Source of the DNA: Atrina japonica
Taxonomy: Eukaryota; Mollusca; Bivalvia; Pterioida; Pinnidae
Assembly (NCBI GenBank): GCA_030159075.1
Contig: BROG01000480.1
Location: 372,001 to 436,000 of the forward strand
Length of the DNA: 64,000 nt
Direction: 5' to 3'
The translations under genes were made by a program, and so were the position numbers. The notes under the pieces are model-generated. The model worked only from the letters and a program-made list of their open reading frames with translations, had not been told where the DNA came from and searched no databases. The number at the start of each line of letters is the position of its first letter. The stretch's first letter is position 1. Of the stretch, positions 46,729 to 58,427 are shown piece after piece.

Positions 46729-46917
46729 CTAGGAACAAGCACCTGTTGAGTGTTGACTATAAATAATGAAGACATTAGATTTACCGCGCGACTCTCGCGG
46801 CAGACGGTATGTGTTATATGTCGGCAGGTTACAACGATCCTCGTTCATCAAACATATAAAAGACAAACAGTTTGTTGTTATCGTCGATATGAAAATGTAA
46901 ACAGTGTTTAGTTTCAT
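46729..46917. other. short segment open on both strands: candidate coding exon, strand unresolved
   Basis: On the + strand a 44-codon frame (46766-46900) follows an in-frame TAA and reads RYVLYVGRLQRSSFIKHIKD then KQFVVIVDM. This is a strand-helix-strand pattern like the start of an ATP-grasp or Rossmann N-domain, and GTAAAC after AAAAT could be a donor site. On the minus strand 62 codons are open. They begin with a hydrophobic stretch (TVYIFISTITTNCLSFICL), then a basic segment, then SNVFIIYSQHSTG, reminiscent of the first strand of a TIR/SEFIR domain after a membrane segment, ending at a possible donor CAG/GTGCTT. Only one reading, or neither, can be right. CpG is locally high (CCGCGCGACTCTCGCGG). 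Confidence 0.3.
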
Positions 46918-47129
46918 TACAAGTATTGGCTACCAATATTTAAAGAGAAATCCACTGCCGCATAGCGCACTCGAACAAAGTAGACCAGTGTGTCAGGAGG
47001 AAAAGATCAAGACGTTTCCATTAACAAATAATGGAATCAAATTTGGGTTGCATTAACAAAAAATCGGGGAATTAAATGAGCGACCAACGAAAAATGTAAC
47101 TGCACTAAATGTACATGCTTGTGATGGTG

Positions 47130-47231
<102 letters not shown>

Positions 47232-47914
47232 CTAAATATAACCCACTTGTTCACACTCTAGTTCAATGATCAATACTTTAACCCTTTAAGGAGAAATACT
47301 TCTATCAAATATAAAAATAACCTCAAGTCACCGTGACGATATAGCTTTGTTGCTATTTAATATAAGTTTACTTGTGATTGTAAACAAAAACATTTATCTT
47401 GTCGAGTTCTGAGATGTTAAAAAGCACTTATTTACCTATGGCCATTTTAAAACTTAAAGTTGGTCAGTTCAAGAACAGCCTCAATTGGTTTGTCACTAGA
47501 TATTAAAATCTCCAGTACAAACAGGACTTAATAACTTACCTAAACACTGTTTATTCTTACCAACAAAATGCCATATGCAAACACACTATAATTTATACCT
47601 TATACCAAACAATAACAGTTAACCCTCACCATTATTCTGTAAATGTTGCTATTAATACTGTCATCCTTTATAGTAGCAGAATAAATTTTTTGTTACCATG
47701 ACAAACTTGTCATGTGAAAATCAAGTTAGAATCAAGGGGGCATAACTTGACCATCTGTAACTTAGCCAATCAGATTCTGGAATTTGCTATAGCTGAGTAG
47801 AATTCTCAAAGTAACCTATGCAAAAGGGTCTGATCTGTTATATGTAAGAGTTATGACAATCATATGGTTTTCATTATATACCCTCAGTGTACTTCTTAAA
47901 GTAATACAATTTTC

Positions 47915-48605
47915 ACAAGTCACACACTCACAAGCAAAGTCAAACATCCACAGGCCAAGTCAAACTTTCACAGGAAAAGTCAAACACCAACAGGCAAGTC
48001 AACACCCCCCAGACATAGTTAAACTTTCACAGAAAAAGTCAAACACCAACGGCCAAAGTCAAATACTCACAGACAAGGTCAAACACTCAAAGGAAAAGTA
48101 TAATCATCTCACAGGCAAAGTCAAACACTCACTTACAGGCAAGGTCAAACACCAACAGGTAAAGTCATACATCCACAGGCAAAGCCATATACCCACAGGC
48201 AGGGTCAAACACTCAAAGGAAAAGTGATACACCAACACAAAAAGTCCAACACTCACAGGCAAGGTCAAACACTCAAAGGTAAAGTCCAACACCCACAGGC
48301 AAGGTCAAATACTCACTGGCAAGGTAAAAACCCCAAAGGAAAAGTATAACATCAATCCAATGGTAAAGGCACTTACAGGCGAAGTCAAACACCCACAGAG
48401 ATAGTCAAGCACCCAAAGGCCAAGTCAAACACCAACAGGCAAAGTCAAACACTCAAAGGAAAAGTCAAACATTCACAGGCAAAGTCAAAAACTCATAGGC
48501 AAAGTCAAACACTCACAGGCAATGTCAAACACCCAAAGGAAAAGTATAACACCAACTCACAGGCAAGGTCAAACCCCCACAGACAATGTCAAACACTCAC
48601 AGAAC
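47915..48605 (+). repeat. 20-bp minisatellite, left block
   Basis: The unit is close to AAGTCAAACACTCACAGGCA, with abundant single-base changes and unit-length variants. The array resumes at 49633 on the far side of an inserted TIR element. The 124-codon + frame (47853) and the minus frame with LTLPV repeats are translations of the 20-bp unit. Confidence 0.9.
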
Positions 48606-49632
48606 AGGAGGCCTATATCACTCACCTGAAAAGTGTAAATGTCTTACAATACAAATATGGGAATCTCAATTATAAATTATTATAGCACTCTTTTGGAATG
48701 GAGGAGACATAAAAATAAATGATAATGACAAATTAGGGTAAAAATGAATTTTCCAATTTATTCAAAAAGCACAAAATTACATCCATGTAAATCATTCAGA
48801 TGCAACTGTTTTTCAATCTATGCAGTAGTTTTGGAGAAGAAGATTGTCAAACGGGAGTACCCCTGAGACATATTTTGCCCCACCCTTGATCCACCTTTGA
48901 ACTGATCTGGCCAAAAAAAAAAAAAAAACAACTTGGCAGGAAATCTTGGGTACTTCCTTCCTATAAAACAGATTTGAAGAATAAACTAATGGTGTTGGGG
49001 GAAAATGCATCCAACCAGTGCCGGTTCATTTTTGTAGTTTTGAAAAATTAAAAAAATTAAATATCAGCAATTTTTTTTTCAAAAGAGCATTTCTCTATCT
49101 AATTACTGGTAAAACACAAAATAAATCCATCAAAATGAATAAAAGGGAAGGAAATCATAGAAATCATACAAAAATGAATGAAAATGACAAAGTCCTCAAA
49201 ATACACATAAAAAATTCATTTCCCAATTTCTACGAAATTATCATACTTGAATCATACATTTATGTAGATCACTTATTCAATCCATGCAGCAGTTCTGGAG
49301 GTGAAGATTTTTATAGAGGGTTACCCCTTGAGGCCTATTTTGACAAACCCTGGATCCATCCCTGGGCTGATCTGATCGAAATTAACAAACTTGGTAGAGG
49401 ACCTTAAGTACTTGCTTCCTTTAAATGCTGTTTTGGAACCCTGGATCCATCCCTGGGCTGATCCGGTCAAAGTTAACAAACTTGGTAGAGGACCTTAAGT
49501 GCTTGCTTCCTTTAAATGCTGTTTTGGAGAAGTCGAAAATATGAAAAGTTAACAGACAGACAGATGGACAGACAATGGACAAAAGGTGGTCAGAAAAGCT
49601 CACGCGAACCTTCAGTTCAGGTGAGCTAAAAA
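48606..49632. mobile_element. ~1.03 kb TIR element inserted in the 20-bp array
   Basis: The left end is GGAGGCCTATATCACTCACCTG. The right end in reverse is TTTTTAGCTCACCTGAACTG, the same end type as at 28848-29998. The inside has a nearly identical 91-base tandem duplication (49346-49436 and 49437-49527, with CCTGGATCCATCCCTGGGCTG at the start) and an older third copy near 48880. It also has ACAGACAGACAGATGGACAG before the right end. There is no transposase frame. Confidence 0.72.
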
Positions 49633-49670
49633 GTAAAACACCAACAGGCAAAGTCAAACATTCATAGGCA
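49633..49670 (+). repeat. 20-bp minisatellite, right block
   Basis: AACACCAACAGGCAAAGTC and AACATTCATAGGCA are two units of the 47915-48605 array, separated from it by the inserted TIR element. Confidence 0.75.
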
Positions 49671-51732
49671 ATAATCATACATGTAACTACACTACTCATA
49701 TATTCATTTCACTGAAAAAAAATCTCATTCATTCTCCACACAAAAACACTTTAAATAAAAATAAAATTTCAATTCAACTCTAGAGATATTAGTTCTATTA
49801 TGAATGTGAGTTTACAATGCTTTGGTTATCGTTTTACTTATCTGCTTTTTCAGGTTCTGGAAAATGTATAGTGATACATCCTGTAATGTGTACCACACAG
49901 AATCTGGTTACAAATGGAATTTGTTCTTTTCCTCGTTTTTTTGTTATAAAAAGTGATTTATATGCGTAAAATTCAATAAGGTTGTACATGCCTATATAAA
50001 AGTGTATATCAAATTGCATGCTTCATCAATTTGTTTTCCTTTTTCATATATTCATTATGCATGAATATAAAATCATACATCAATATTAACTCTGTTAACA
50101 CATCTGATTTTTGTGAAGATTCTAGAAAAGAAAAATTAAATTAAATTATTGCTAAAGTCCTAGAACATCAGAGATTCCTTGTATGCCGTCTATCAGGGTC
50201 TGTATGGAAATATCATGTCGTAAAATGTATCAGAAGATTACCCTTCTATGAAAGTGTACACAGATTAGTGGTATACAGTAGAAGCTGTCCTGAAAGACAG
50301 CGACAATATCTAACATAAACAAATTTATCTCGGAACATGAATTTTTGGCATTAATGCCTTAACAGACAGAAGAAAAACAAACAATATTATATATATAATA
50401 GTATATTCATTAATTTACCAATGGAAATGATTAACCACAACCGAAATGCAATGCAATTGGCCGTATTTCCCTTCCATTAAGTTAAAAGAACAGAACAACA
50501 CCAAACCCAATCGATGAAAACTGTACAAATTTCAAAAATAAGTTCCATGAATTTTATTTGCACTTTAATTCTATGATTTAATTTATTTAAGTTTTCACAT
50601 TTAAATTATTTAATTGAAAGATAAATATGCATACAATTGACTGATTTATATTTTAATGTCAGTGTAGCATGGTGTAAAGTCTGTGTCTCCAACAGAACAA
50701 AAATGCTCTTTTACCCTCACCTAATCTACATGTAATACTTTATACTTCATATCTAATTGATATTAAACATTCATTATTTCAACTGTGATATATTCAGTAA
50801 AGGAATAGATAAAATTTCACTTTTTTAACAGATGTCCGAGAATAATAAATAATTAAATAATTTCAAATGTAATCTGTAATTGTAAAAGTCATGACTCTTA
50901 GATTTTTTTGGTGGGGATGTGTGCAGGTGGTGTTTGGGGGTGGGGGTTGTGTTGAGTCAAAGATAGCTCCGTCGTTAAATTTACATCCATGGAGATCCCT
51001 GTAACTTGACGTCTAAAAACAATAAGTTACTGTTATAACATTACCGGTTTTTGCAGGTATCTGTATCATATTGCCATCCAAAAAAAAAACAAAAAAAAAA
51101 ACAGGATCAGTAATCGTAAAAAGCTCTGTTGTGACACTCATTTTCGTTTGACGAATGTTTTTATTATACACCCTCGCAAGTTATGAGTTGTGCCCCCATT
51201 GTAGTACAGTGACACGGGTCAATCAGTACCTCTCAAGACCTAAGAGTTGACACTTTACTTTTATATGTTGAGAGTTACGACTCCTACCTTGGGTACTTAG
51301 GTCTTACTGGAGTGTTTTCTACACTTACAAATATCCTTACATCCAAACAGCAGGTGTATAAATAGAGATTTGAAGAAATATTCAAAACAAAAAACTTACA
51401 CTTGTTGACATTTTTCTTTGATTTCTATTACAAAGGGAAAAACAAAAACAACAGCTTTGTTCTTGTTTTTTTTTAAAGGCAATTTCTTTATGGTAAGGTA
51501 TTTAATAGAATGTAAATAAGCTGTCTTTGATACCAACTATTACTTTTAATTTCATTATATAGTTATCATCAAACAGTTCAACCCCTAATCGATAATGGAC
51601 TGACCTACTACAACAGAAAAAATAAATGGGATGAAAGGGTTGACTGTTTTTTCCAACATCCTTTCTACTTTGAATTCAATTTTAAGATGTAAATGTTGGT
51701 CCTTCTTTTTCTAGTGTTTCTGTTCTATAAAT
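49671..51732. other. AT-rich non-coding interval
   Basis: No gene recognised. Contains a TACAGTAGAAGCTGTCC fragment of the CAGTGGAACCTC MITE family at about 50276 and a G-run patch at 50910-50957 with GGGG, GGGGG and GGGGG runs. Confidence 0.45.
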
Positions 51733-51897
51733 ACAGTGAACCCTATCTTGAAGGTCCACCTATCTTATAAGACCACATTAAAGAAATCAGTCAGTTAATT
51801 AATCCTTTATATAAAACCTCTTTTGAGGGAGCACCTGTCTTGGGAGAACACATTTCAGTGGCAGATGGGGTGGTCTCTAAAGACAGGTTCCTGTGTA
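51733..51897 (+). mobile_element. MITE of the CAGTGGAACCTC family
   Basis: The left end is TACAGTGAACCCTATCTTGA. The right end in reverse is TACACAGGAACCTGTC. The inside has GGTCCACC, AGACCACATT and AGTCAGTTAAT blocks shared with 12099-12387. Confidence 0.65.
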
Positions 51898-51954
51898 CTT
51901 ATGGTCAATACCCTATTCACTGGTTACCCACACTTCAAAGCACTGTAGGATTTT

Positions 51955-52165
51955 GATATTGTGTTTTACGCCACAGTCAGCAATTATTCAGTTATATGGT
52001 GGCGGCCAGTTTTAAATGGTGGAGGAGAGTACCCAGTTACCCAGGAAGAGACCACCAGCCTTCCACAAGTATACTGGCAAACTTTCTCACCAAAATCAGC
52101 TGAAGTTGGTGGAGGAGAGTACCCAGTTACCCAGTTTCTAGTGTGGCTTGCTGATCAGAAGTGAC
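51955..52165 (-). mobile_element. SINE-A copy with an internal 90-bp displaced duplication
   Basis: The 3' part (TGTTTTACGCCACA), the GGCGGCCAGTTTTAAA block and GCAAACTTTCTCACC are standard. A 27-base stretch starting GGTGGAGGAGAGTACCCAG at 52018 recurs exactly at 52108, so the sequence jumps back inside the element instead of continuing to the head. The 67-codon + frame over it is SINE translation. Confidence 0.75.
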
Positions 52166-53605
52166 AGACCACAGGTCACAATACTGTTAGAACAACCGTG
52201 ACAACCATGTCTTGATTAGCTGCGGCTACTCAAAATATAACTTGTCAGAATGTCTGTGACCAGAACATGATGCCTTTTATCCAAGAATACATTTCTTTCC
52301 AACTAAATAAAACTGCCACTGCCTGAAAAATTCAGGAAGAACAGGAACTAACGAGAGTTGTACCGATCACATTTTACGTTGTATCTTTTGTATGCTCAAG
52401 CGAAGGTTTTTCAACTCTTTTTTTGGAATGGGCACTTGACCTTTTGAATTTGTACTTTTAACAACTTTTCACTGAAATAGGGAAATCTAAATATACACAT
52501 AATTTTTTGATAATACAAGATTCTCTTCAAATTCATTGTCATTTGATTTCAATTGGGAAATTACATACTGCAAATTTAGAAAATAAAAAAAATCGTTTTT
52601 GTTTGTATTGGAATGGGGTCTTATTTCAGCACTGAACTATTGGGTGGAGAATCCCTGCAAGTATAAACCAAATTACTTGACAACAAAGAAAACCATAGAA
52701 GTTTACGATAATTCGGAAATTGCATATTATGAAAGAGTCACAATAAATGTAAAGATTTTAAGTATTAATCTTATTAATTAAAATATTTAACCCATCAACT
52801 CCTGTAGCCTCATTTGAAATCTCCCATTTCAAAAAATGCTGACGTCCACTGTCAGAATTCAGGAGTGTATATTTAAAAATCTAAATTCTATAATAATAAT
52901 GCAATATGAACTTGTTGACTCCTGAATTATGAGAGTAGACAGCAATATTCACCAATTTGGGCAAGTCTAAATGTGACCACAGGGGTTGACGAGATAAAAA
53001 TGGGACTATTCACCTGGGTCTATCACATTATACTATTTACAGTTTAGTTAGTTATAAAGATTCATAAAACCTCGAGGAGTCTGTCAACATGTACAGGTCA
53101 GTGTCAAAGTATGGAAGTCAAATAAATTGAAACCTAGGGCAATATTTACACTTGATCTGTGGCAATCTGTAATCAAAGCCTTTCCACAATAGATTTTCAT
53201 TTGTCCCACATTTCAAATAAATGTCACACAATCTTCGAAAAAATAGAAAGTGATTACCTGTTTGATACAGGTAATAATTCTTACCTGGCTGTTCACGTTT
53301 CAATTTCCAACTCAAAATCAAATTAAAACAAGATGTATTTGGGAAAAATCACGCCCATCCATTGGCAGGTATGATTAATGACAGATATATTGAAATACCA
53401 AAATAGCACAGCGGGTAGAGCTATAGTTGCTTGTTGTTGTTTAAAGACAAATCTAAAACAATCAACAGTTTGCGACGTAGGTAGTTTCACTATATGTTGT
53501 TAGGTTAGCCCTATTGGTGTAACATTGGTTAAAGTCGCATTAGCTGGTTATTTTCCCCCTAAAAAAAAATCCTTTCCTTTTTCACTACTTAAATTGATAT
53601 ATGAA
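52166..53605. other. non-coding interval
   Basis: No gene recognised. A frame at about 52630-52781 follows TTATTTCAG and reads ALNYWVENPCKYKPNYL. It matches no family known to me, and its downstream donor would be weak. Diverged GTTGAC / AACCCATCAACTCCTG ends of the TTAACTC MITE type lie at 52788-53000. Confidence 0.35.
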
Positions 53606-54960
53606 AAACAAGAGGCCCAAAGGGCCTTAACGGTCACCTGAGTAAAAGAGCAACAATCGCTTAAATTAAGTGATTGACATGTTAAGGCCAACTTTAAGAA
53701 AGGGAATCATGCAAGACTCTTTAGGGACTGCAAAATTGTGTTTGAATACTGTCTAACAACATAAATTTATTTGTATTGACACATGTATGTGGTATTGCGT
53801 GGTTTACCTGATTGTGCAATAAAATTCACTCAAAGCAAGCAGCAATTCATTTTATATTTTTATTATACCTACTAAACAAATCTCAGAGTATTAGACAAAT
53901 TACACTATAAACAACTTAATTAAGATAGGTCTGGTTATGCACCGACTTGTTTTTTTTTTCTGGGTGACATAGGGCTACCAATGCCTTCCAGCATTTCTCC
54001 GTCACGTATGTTGTCCATCTCTACTTGTGCCGAAACCTTTGTGCCTGTCCAGCATTGGCCATGAGGCTTATAGCAGTGTTTATACAAAATTTGCACCATT
54101 GACAATGCAATTTTAGGCTACCGGTGGCATTTAATAATTCTCCTATCTCTGTTTTGTTAATAACGAATAGGCCAGAGGAGTTACTAGTCGGGCGACCGGT
54201 GTATTGGCGAATAATGCCCTACTCAGATGGTGTGAATGCAATTTCTTGTACACTATAAAAACAACCGCAGATTATCGGAGAAAATTTTTCATCAATCAAA
54301 GGCGCAGTGTTTGTTTAAACAAAATCGGAGTTTCTCAGAGAAATTGGGCGTCTCTGATCAGTCCCTACAACTTTCAAATGCATATGCCTATGATCCTCCT
54401 GTAATTCTAACTTGAACTTTGACCCCTAAACCTTTTTTTCTATACAAACTTTGATTGCCTTCACTATTGGGAATGCTTTCTACCAAATTTGGTTGAAATC
54501 AGACATTTTGAATTTTTGGCTGATTTTAGCCCCCCCCCATTGGGGTCGTTTTTCATCAAATAATTTATTCATTTCCAAACTTTGTAATCCTCCTCCTAGA
54601 AATGCTAAATATCAAATATGAAGTCATTCCCATTGTTGGTTCTTAAGAAGAAGATTTTTATACATTTTCTTAATTTTATCCCTTTAAGGCCCCTTTTAAG
54701 GATCTAAGGTGGCATAACGTCTTCACATGAAGATGCTTCCTGCCAACTTAGGTTGAAATTGGCCTTGTGATTCTTGAGAAGAAGTCCATTAAAGAAGATT
54801 TCAATATTTGGCCCTTTTTACCCCCTTATTGGCCCCCAAAGGATCAGAACCTTTTATTTCTACACAAACTTTGATTGCCTTTCCTGGGGGATGCTTTCTA
54901 CCAAATTTGGTTGAAATCTGACAACTTTGAATTTTTGCCCGATTTCAGCGCCCCCTAGTG
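53606..54960 (+). repeat. bivalve-type dispersed element, left end and decayed interior
   Basis: The left end is AAGAGGCCCAAAGGGCCTTAACGG followed by TCACCTGAG. The interior holds a duplicated block (about 54425-54535 and 54850-54955) with ACAAACTTTGATTGCCTT and CCAAATTTGGTTGAAATC, and a CTTGAGAAGAAG block. A compatible right end (AGGTGACCTAAAAGAG) lies at 57984-58000. Confidence 0.55.
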
Positions 54961-54962
54961 AT

Positions 54963-55020
54963 ACTGTCAGGAAGTTTGCTAGTTAACTTGCAGAAGGTTC
55001 AGTTACTTTTCTAGTCCTCT
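54963..55020 (+). mobile_element. SINE-A fragment
   Basis: CAGGAAGTTTGCTAGTTAAC, TTGCAGAAGG and CTCCC-like sequence match the centre of SINE-A only. Confidence 0.45.
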
Positions 55021-55344
55021 CTCCCTTTCTTAAATGCAAAAATTTCAATTAACTTTATTATATGCACTTAAATTTGGGGGGTAATAAGCGATATTTTGCC
55101 ACAAGAAACAGCCCATAAGTAGCTGAAGGTTTAATCCCAAGACCACTAAAATTCCAAAAATGATCCCACTCCTCCCACATTTTTTTTTTTTAAACGTTAA
55201 CAGGTTTTTTCTTCTACAATTCAAACCTGGCTCACACCATATATATGGTTGACATACTTTTATCACTACATGACAAATGTCTTCTGCATCACTTTGTTCA
55301 GCGGACGATAATGAAAGTTTAAAGCTATATTTCAATAGTTCCTT

Positions 55345-55412
55345 GGGATTCGCAATTGTTCTTCATGTTGAGACCATTGCCCATCTAATTCGTCGTGTTC
55401 TAAAGGACATTG
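55345..55412 (+). repeat. dispersed segment shared with 22107-22185
   Basis: GGGATTCGCAATTGTTCTTC, ATGTTGAGACCATTGC and AATTCGTCGTGTTCTAAAGG. Probably the 3' tail of the same retroelement type as the RT fragment at 21.7 kb. Confidence 0.6.
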
Positions 55413-55925
55413 CAATTTAGCCAAATATCTTAACTAAACCAATGATGTCACAGCCCGTGAATTACATTATTATAAATACTCAAAACATACTAATAACAAA
55501 GAACCAAAACTCTTGCAAGCAAAAAAACAAAGAACCATAACTCTTGCATGCAACTATAACTGTATCATAACTCTTGCGGGTAAAAAATAATCGATTTATC
55601 TATACTTACTCTTTTCCCCCCCAGACTTTTCAAGTTCATAAACCTCAACTAGAAGCTCCTAGGAACCAATTCTTTACATGTGAGTCAGGAATCCTGAAAA
55701 CAATAAAAAATAATGTTTAAAGATGAGCCATGCATAACTTGAATCATTCATAATACAGTGTTTGTAGTCTCATGTCAAATTTCCTATGGGACAAGGATAT
55801 TAATTAAGTACAATCAACTTACCCCTATATCATATCTACGGTATGTATTAGTGTTATTTTAGATCCTGTCTGGAATTGTTCACTTACAAAATGAAGACGG
55901 CAGCTGATTTGATTCTGACAAATGA

Positions 55926-56001
<76 letters not shown>
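55926..56001. repeat. compound (CG)7-(AG)30 microsatellite
   Basis: An alternating CG tract at 55926-55940 runs directly into AG repeats to 56001. The alternating purine-pyrimidine CG tract is a classic Z-DNA-forming sequence, unusual in this CpG-poor region. Confidence 0.95.
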
Positions 56002-56002
<1 letters not shown>

Positions 56003-56004
<2 letters not shown>

Positions 56005-56445
56005 TGGCCGTCAGTTACAATGTACTCTGGCAGAAACCACTGGCCTTCTGCAAGTAAACTGGCAAACCTTCTTACAACAAGAGAGCTCCAAGGAGCTATG
56101 TCTCATTGCAGTGAATTACAATTAATAATAATAACAGTAACTAAGAATCCCAGAAGTAGATCAATCCACCAGCAATTTAGGAGTTCCTTAGGACTATCCA
56201 GAAATCAGGTCAGACCAATCCACCACATAGTTTCGGAGGTTTGCTCCAGAAACAAAATGTTCACACCGCTGATGTCAACAACACCAGAAGAAATCAGTGA
56301 TCCCTAAATGTATGTCTTACTTCTGCTTCCCATGGGAGACAAAAATCAGCTTATGTTCCAGTGGAGCTCAAACCTGCACTGACCAGAAGTGAGAGACTTC
56401 ATGGTTCAAAGTGTGATCATCTAACCACTCCGCTACGAGGCCCAA
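56003..56445 (-). mobile_element. SINE-A copy split by a ~245-bp insertion
   Basis: The distal part is at 56003-56091 (GCCGTCAGTTACAATG, GCAAGTAAACTGGCAAACC). The head part is at 56338-56445 (AAAATCAGCTTATGTTCC, GACCAGAAGTGAGAGACTTC, ATCTAACCACTC). The sequence between, starting near CAAGAGAGCTCCAAGGAGC, does not belong to SINE-A. The 143-codon + frame over this locus is AG repeat plus SINE translation. Confidence 0.7.
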
Positions 56446-57229
56446 CCTGCCACAGGTGAAGTGCACGTATAATTTATGTATGGTCAAATGGAGTGTGAGG
56501 TCTTTGATTTGCCACAGCAATCATGGTACATGACATCTGTTTTAAGTCTCATCTGTGGCACCTGCTGACTTTCATATCTTATGCTGAGGTCTAAGGTTAA
56601 GGTACGATCTGATAGGACAAAATACAGAATACGTGTATTTTTGCAGCATCCCTTGTAAACAGATAAGATACTTTCTACTGACTCACTTTGTAACAGGGTT
56701 CCTACATCTTCTCCCAATTTTCCTGGACTTATTATGATGTGCCAAAGGGGCGGTGCCATGAGCGCCACAGGCATGACGTCCCTTTAGAGAGGTCCCAGGA
56801 TCATCCCCCAGAAAATTTTGAAAATAAGAAGTCATTTGGTGGCCTTTGGTGCATTTCCTGGTGAAAATTGACTTGAAATTCAAGCCAGAAAAACATAATT
56901 TTTTTCAAGGATGCAAAATATAAGATTTCTCCTGGACTTTCCAGAAATTCCCTGACCCATAGGAACCCTGTGTAAATGAGGCCAGAATGCTAAGTTAGTT
57001 TATTTCTTTTGCTAAGATCCTCCTGCTAAGCAAGGGATGTTTACCATGACCAATCTTCCTGCTGTAACATTGGCAATAACATGTATTTATTTCTTTACAG
57101 CAAAGATGTCATCGTTATCTCATCAAAAGGCGAAAAATTAAAATGGATCAAAATTTCCATGTAGACAGTAGCTGAGGCTTTTTACTACCAAATTTGAGGA
57201 AATGCTGTTGGCAACACAATTGTGAATTC

Positions 57230-57634
57230 TAGGGCTGTCATTGATGAGAAATCTATCGATACATTGATAAGTAAAAAGTATCAATATATCGATAAATCGG
57301 ATAATATGGTACTTCTTTGAATAATGCAATAAAACTATATAGTCTCATTGTAATATTTAGTGCTTGACTGTGTATTATACTATCTGATGATTAAAAAAAG
57401 TCATTGCAAGGAAAGCATTGTTTATTTAAACAAATTGAGCCGTTAGAATAAAATATAATATAGTTCGAGAATATGAAGTAAAACAAATGGAAAATTTTGA
57501 AAATTGTAAAAAGAAAGTGCATACTGAGAATTGCATTATGAAATGTATCGATGCTAAAAAAAATGTATCTATTATCGTATCGAATCAATTTGTATACTGA
57601 TACATCGATTTCGAGTCTATCAATGACAGCCCTA
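57230..57634. mobile_element. 405-bp hAT-type MITE with perfect 8-bp target-site duplication
   Basis: The left end is TAGGGCTGTCATTGAT and the right end in reverse is TAGGGCTGTCATTGAT, a 16-base perfect match. They are flanked by GTGAATTC at 57222-57229 and 57635-57642. An 8-base duplication and TAGGG ends fit the hAT superfamily. The subterminal parts are rich in ATCGAT/TATCGATA repeats on both sides. No transposase. Confidence 0.92.
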
Positions 57635-57799
57635 GTGAATTCTAATGTGAATTTGGGTCAAATTGGGGAAAAATAAATTTCCACAAATGTAAATCTAAAT
57701 GTAACACAATCTCTTTTATTAAATGCATTTCCCTGTATACAATGAATTCATTTTTCTTTACCTTTGTAGACTGTGCACTAAAATGAAAACTTTTTTTAT

Positions 57800-58000
57800 C
57801 AAATTGGGGAAAAACTTAAGAATTTTGCCTTGGGAATGGGGCTGAATGTAGGCCTCATGAAATCCTGAGCCAAACACACCGTTTGAATCTCCCATATTGG
57901 TTCTTTAGAAAAAGTCGAAAACGTCTAAAAGTTACAACACAGGACAACGAACAAAAGACAATGGCAATAGGTTACCATGAGCTAAGGTGACCTAAAAGAG
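57800..58000 (-). repeat. right-end fragment of the GGTCACCT-type element
   Basis: CCCATATTGGTTCTTTAGAA, AAAGTCGAAAACGTC, ACAACACAGGACAACGAAC and AGGTGACCTAAAAGAG match the terminal part of the element type with its left end at 53606. Confidence 0.5.
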
Positions 58001-58380
58001 AGAAATAAACATTCAGAAAAAATTGTCTGATGGATCAATAAATGTTCCCAACCTATGAAAGGAAAATTAAGAGTAATTACAGAACTTTTAACCAAAACCT
58101 TTAATTGATGGACAAAGGCGAAACCTGAAGTTATCTTGCTAATGAACATTGAATATGACCTACAAAAGTGATGAATGTCACTATTTGGTTGACAAATTTA
58201 CCCAGCACTGCCAGCAGAAGTATATTTCATTTCTCAGACTAATCCTCAGGTCAGTTAATGTTTGCCAAGACAAAAATGATAGCAACATCAAAATCCCTTG
58301 GACAACAGTTTTGTTGTCTTTCTTATTCACATAATTCTTTGGGTCGATAGAAGAATATCTTGTATTTTGCAATAATCATA

Positions 58381-58427
58381 TGAGAGTGAGAAAGAGAGAG
58401 AGAGAGAGACAGACAGAGAGAGAGGGG
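58381..58427. repeat. imperfect AG/ACAG microsatellite
   Basis: AG units with GAAAG and CAGACAG interruptions. Confidence 0.9.

Noticed and set aside
47853..48227. 124-codon + frame with KVKH/TGK repeats
   Set aside because: Translation of the 20-bp minisatellite.
52599..52781. 60-codon + frame after TTATTTCAG
   Set aside because: Possible small exon, but the donor is weak and there is no recognisable family.
55876..56307. 143-codon + frame with an Arg-Glu stretch
   Set aside because: The AG microsatellite gives RE repeats, followed by antisense SINE-A.
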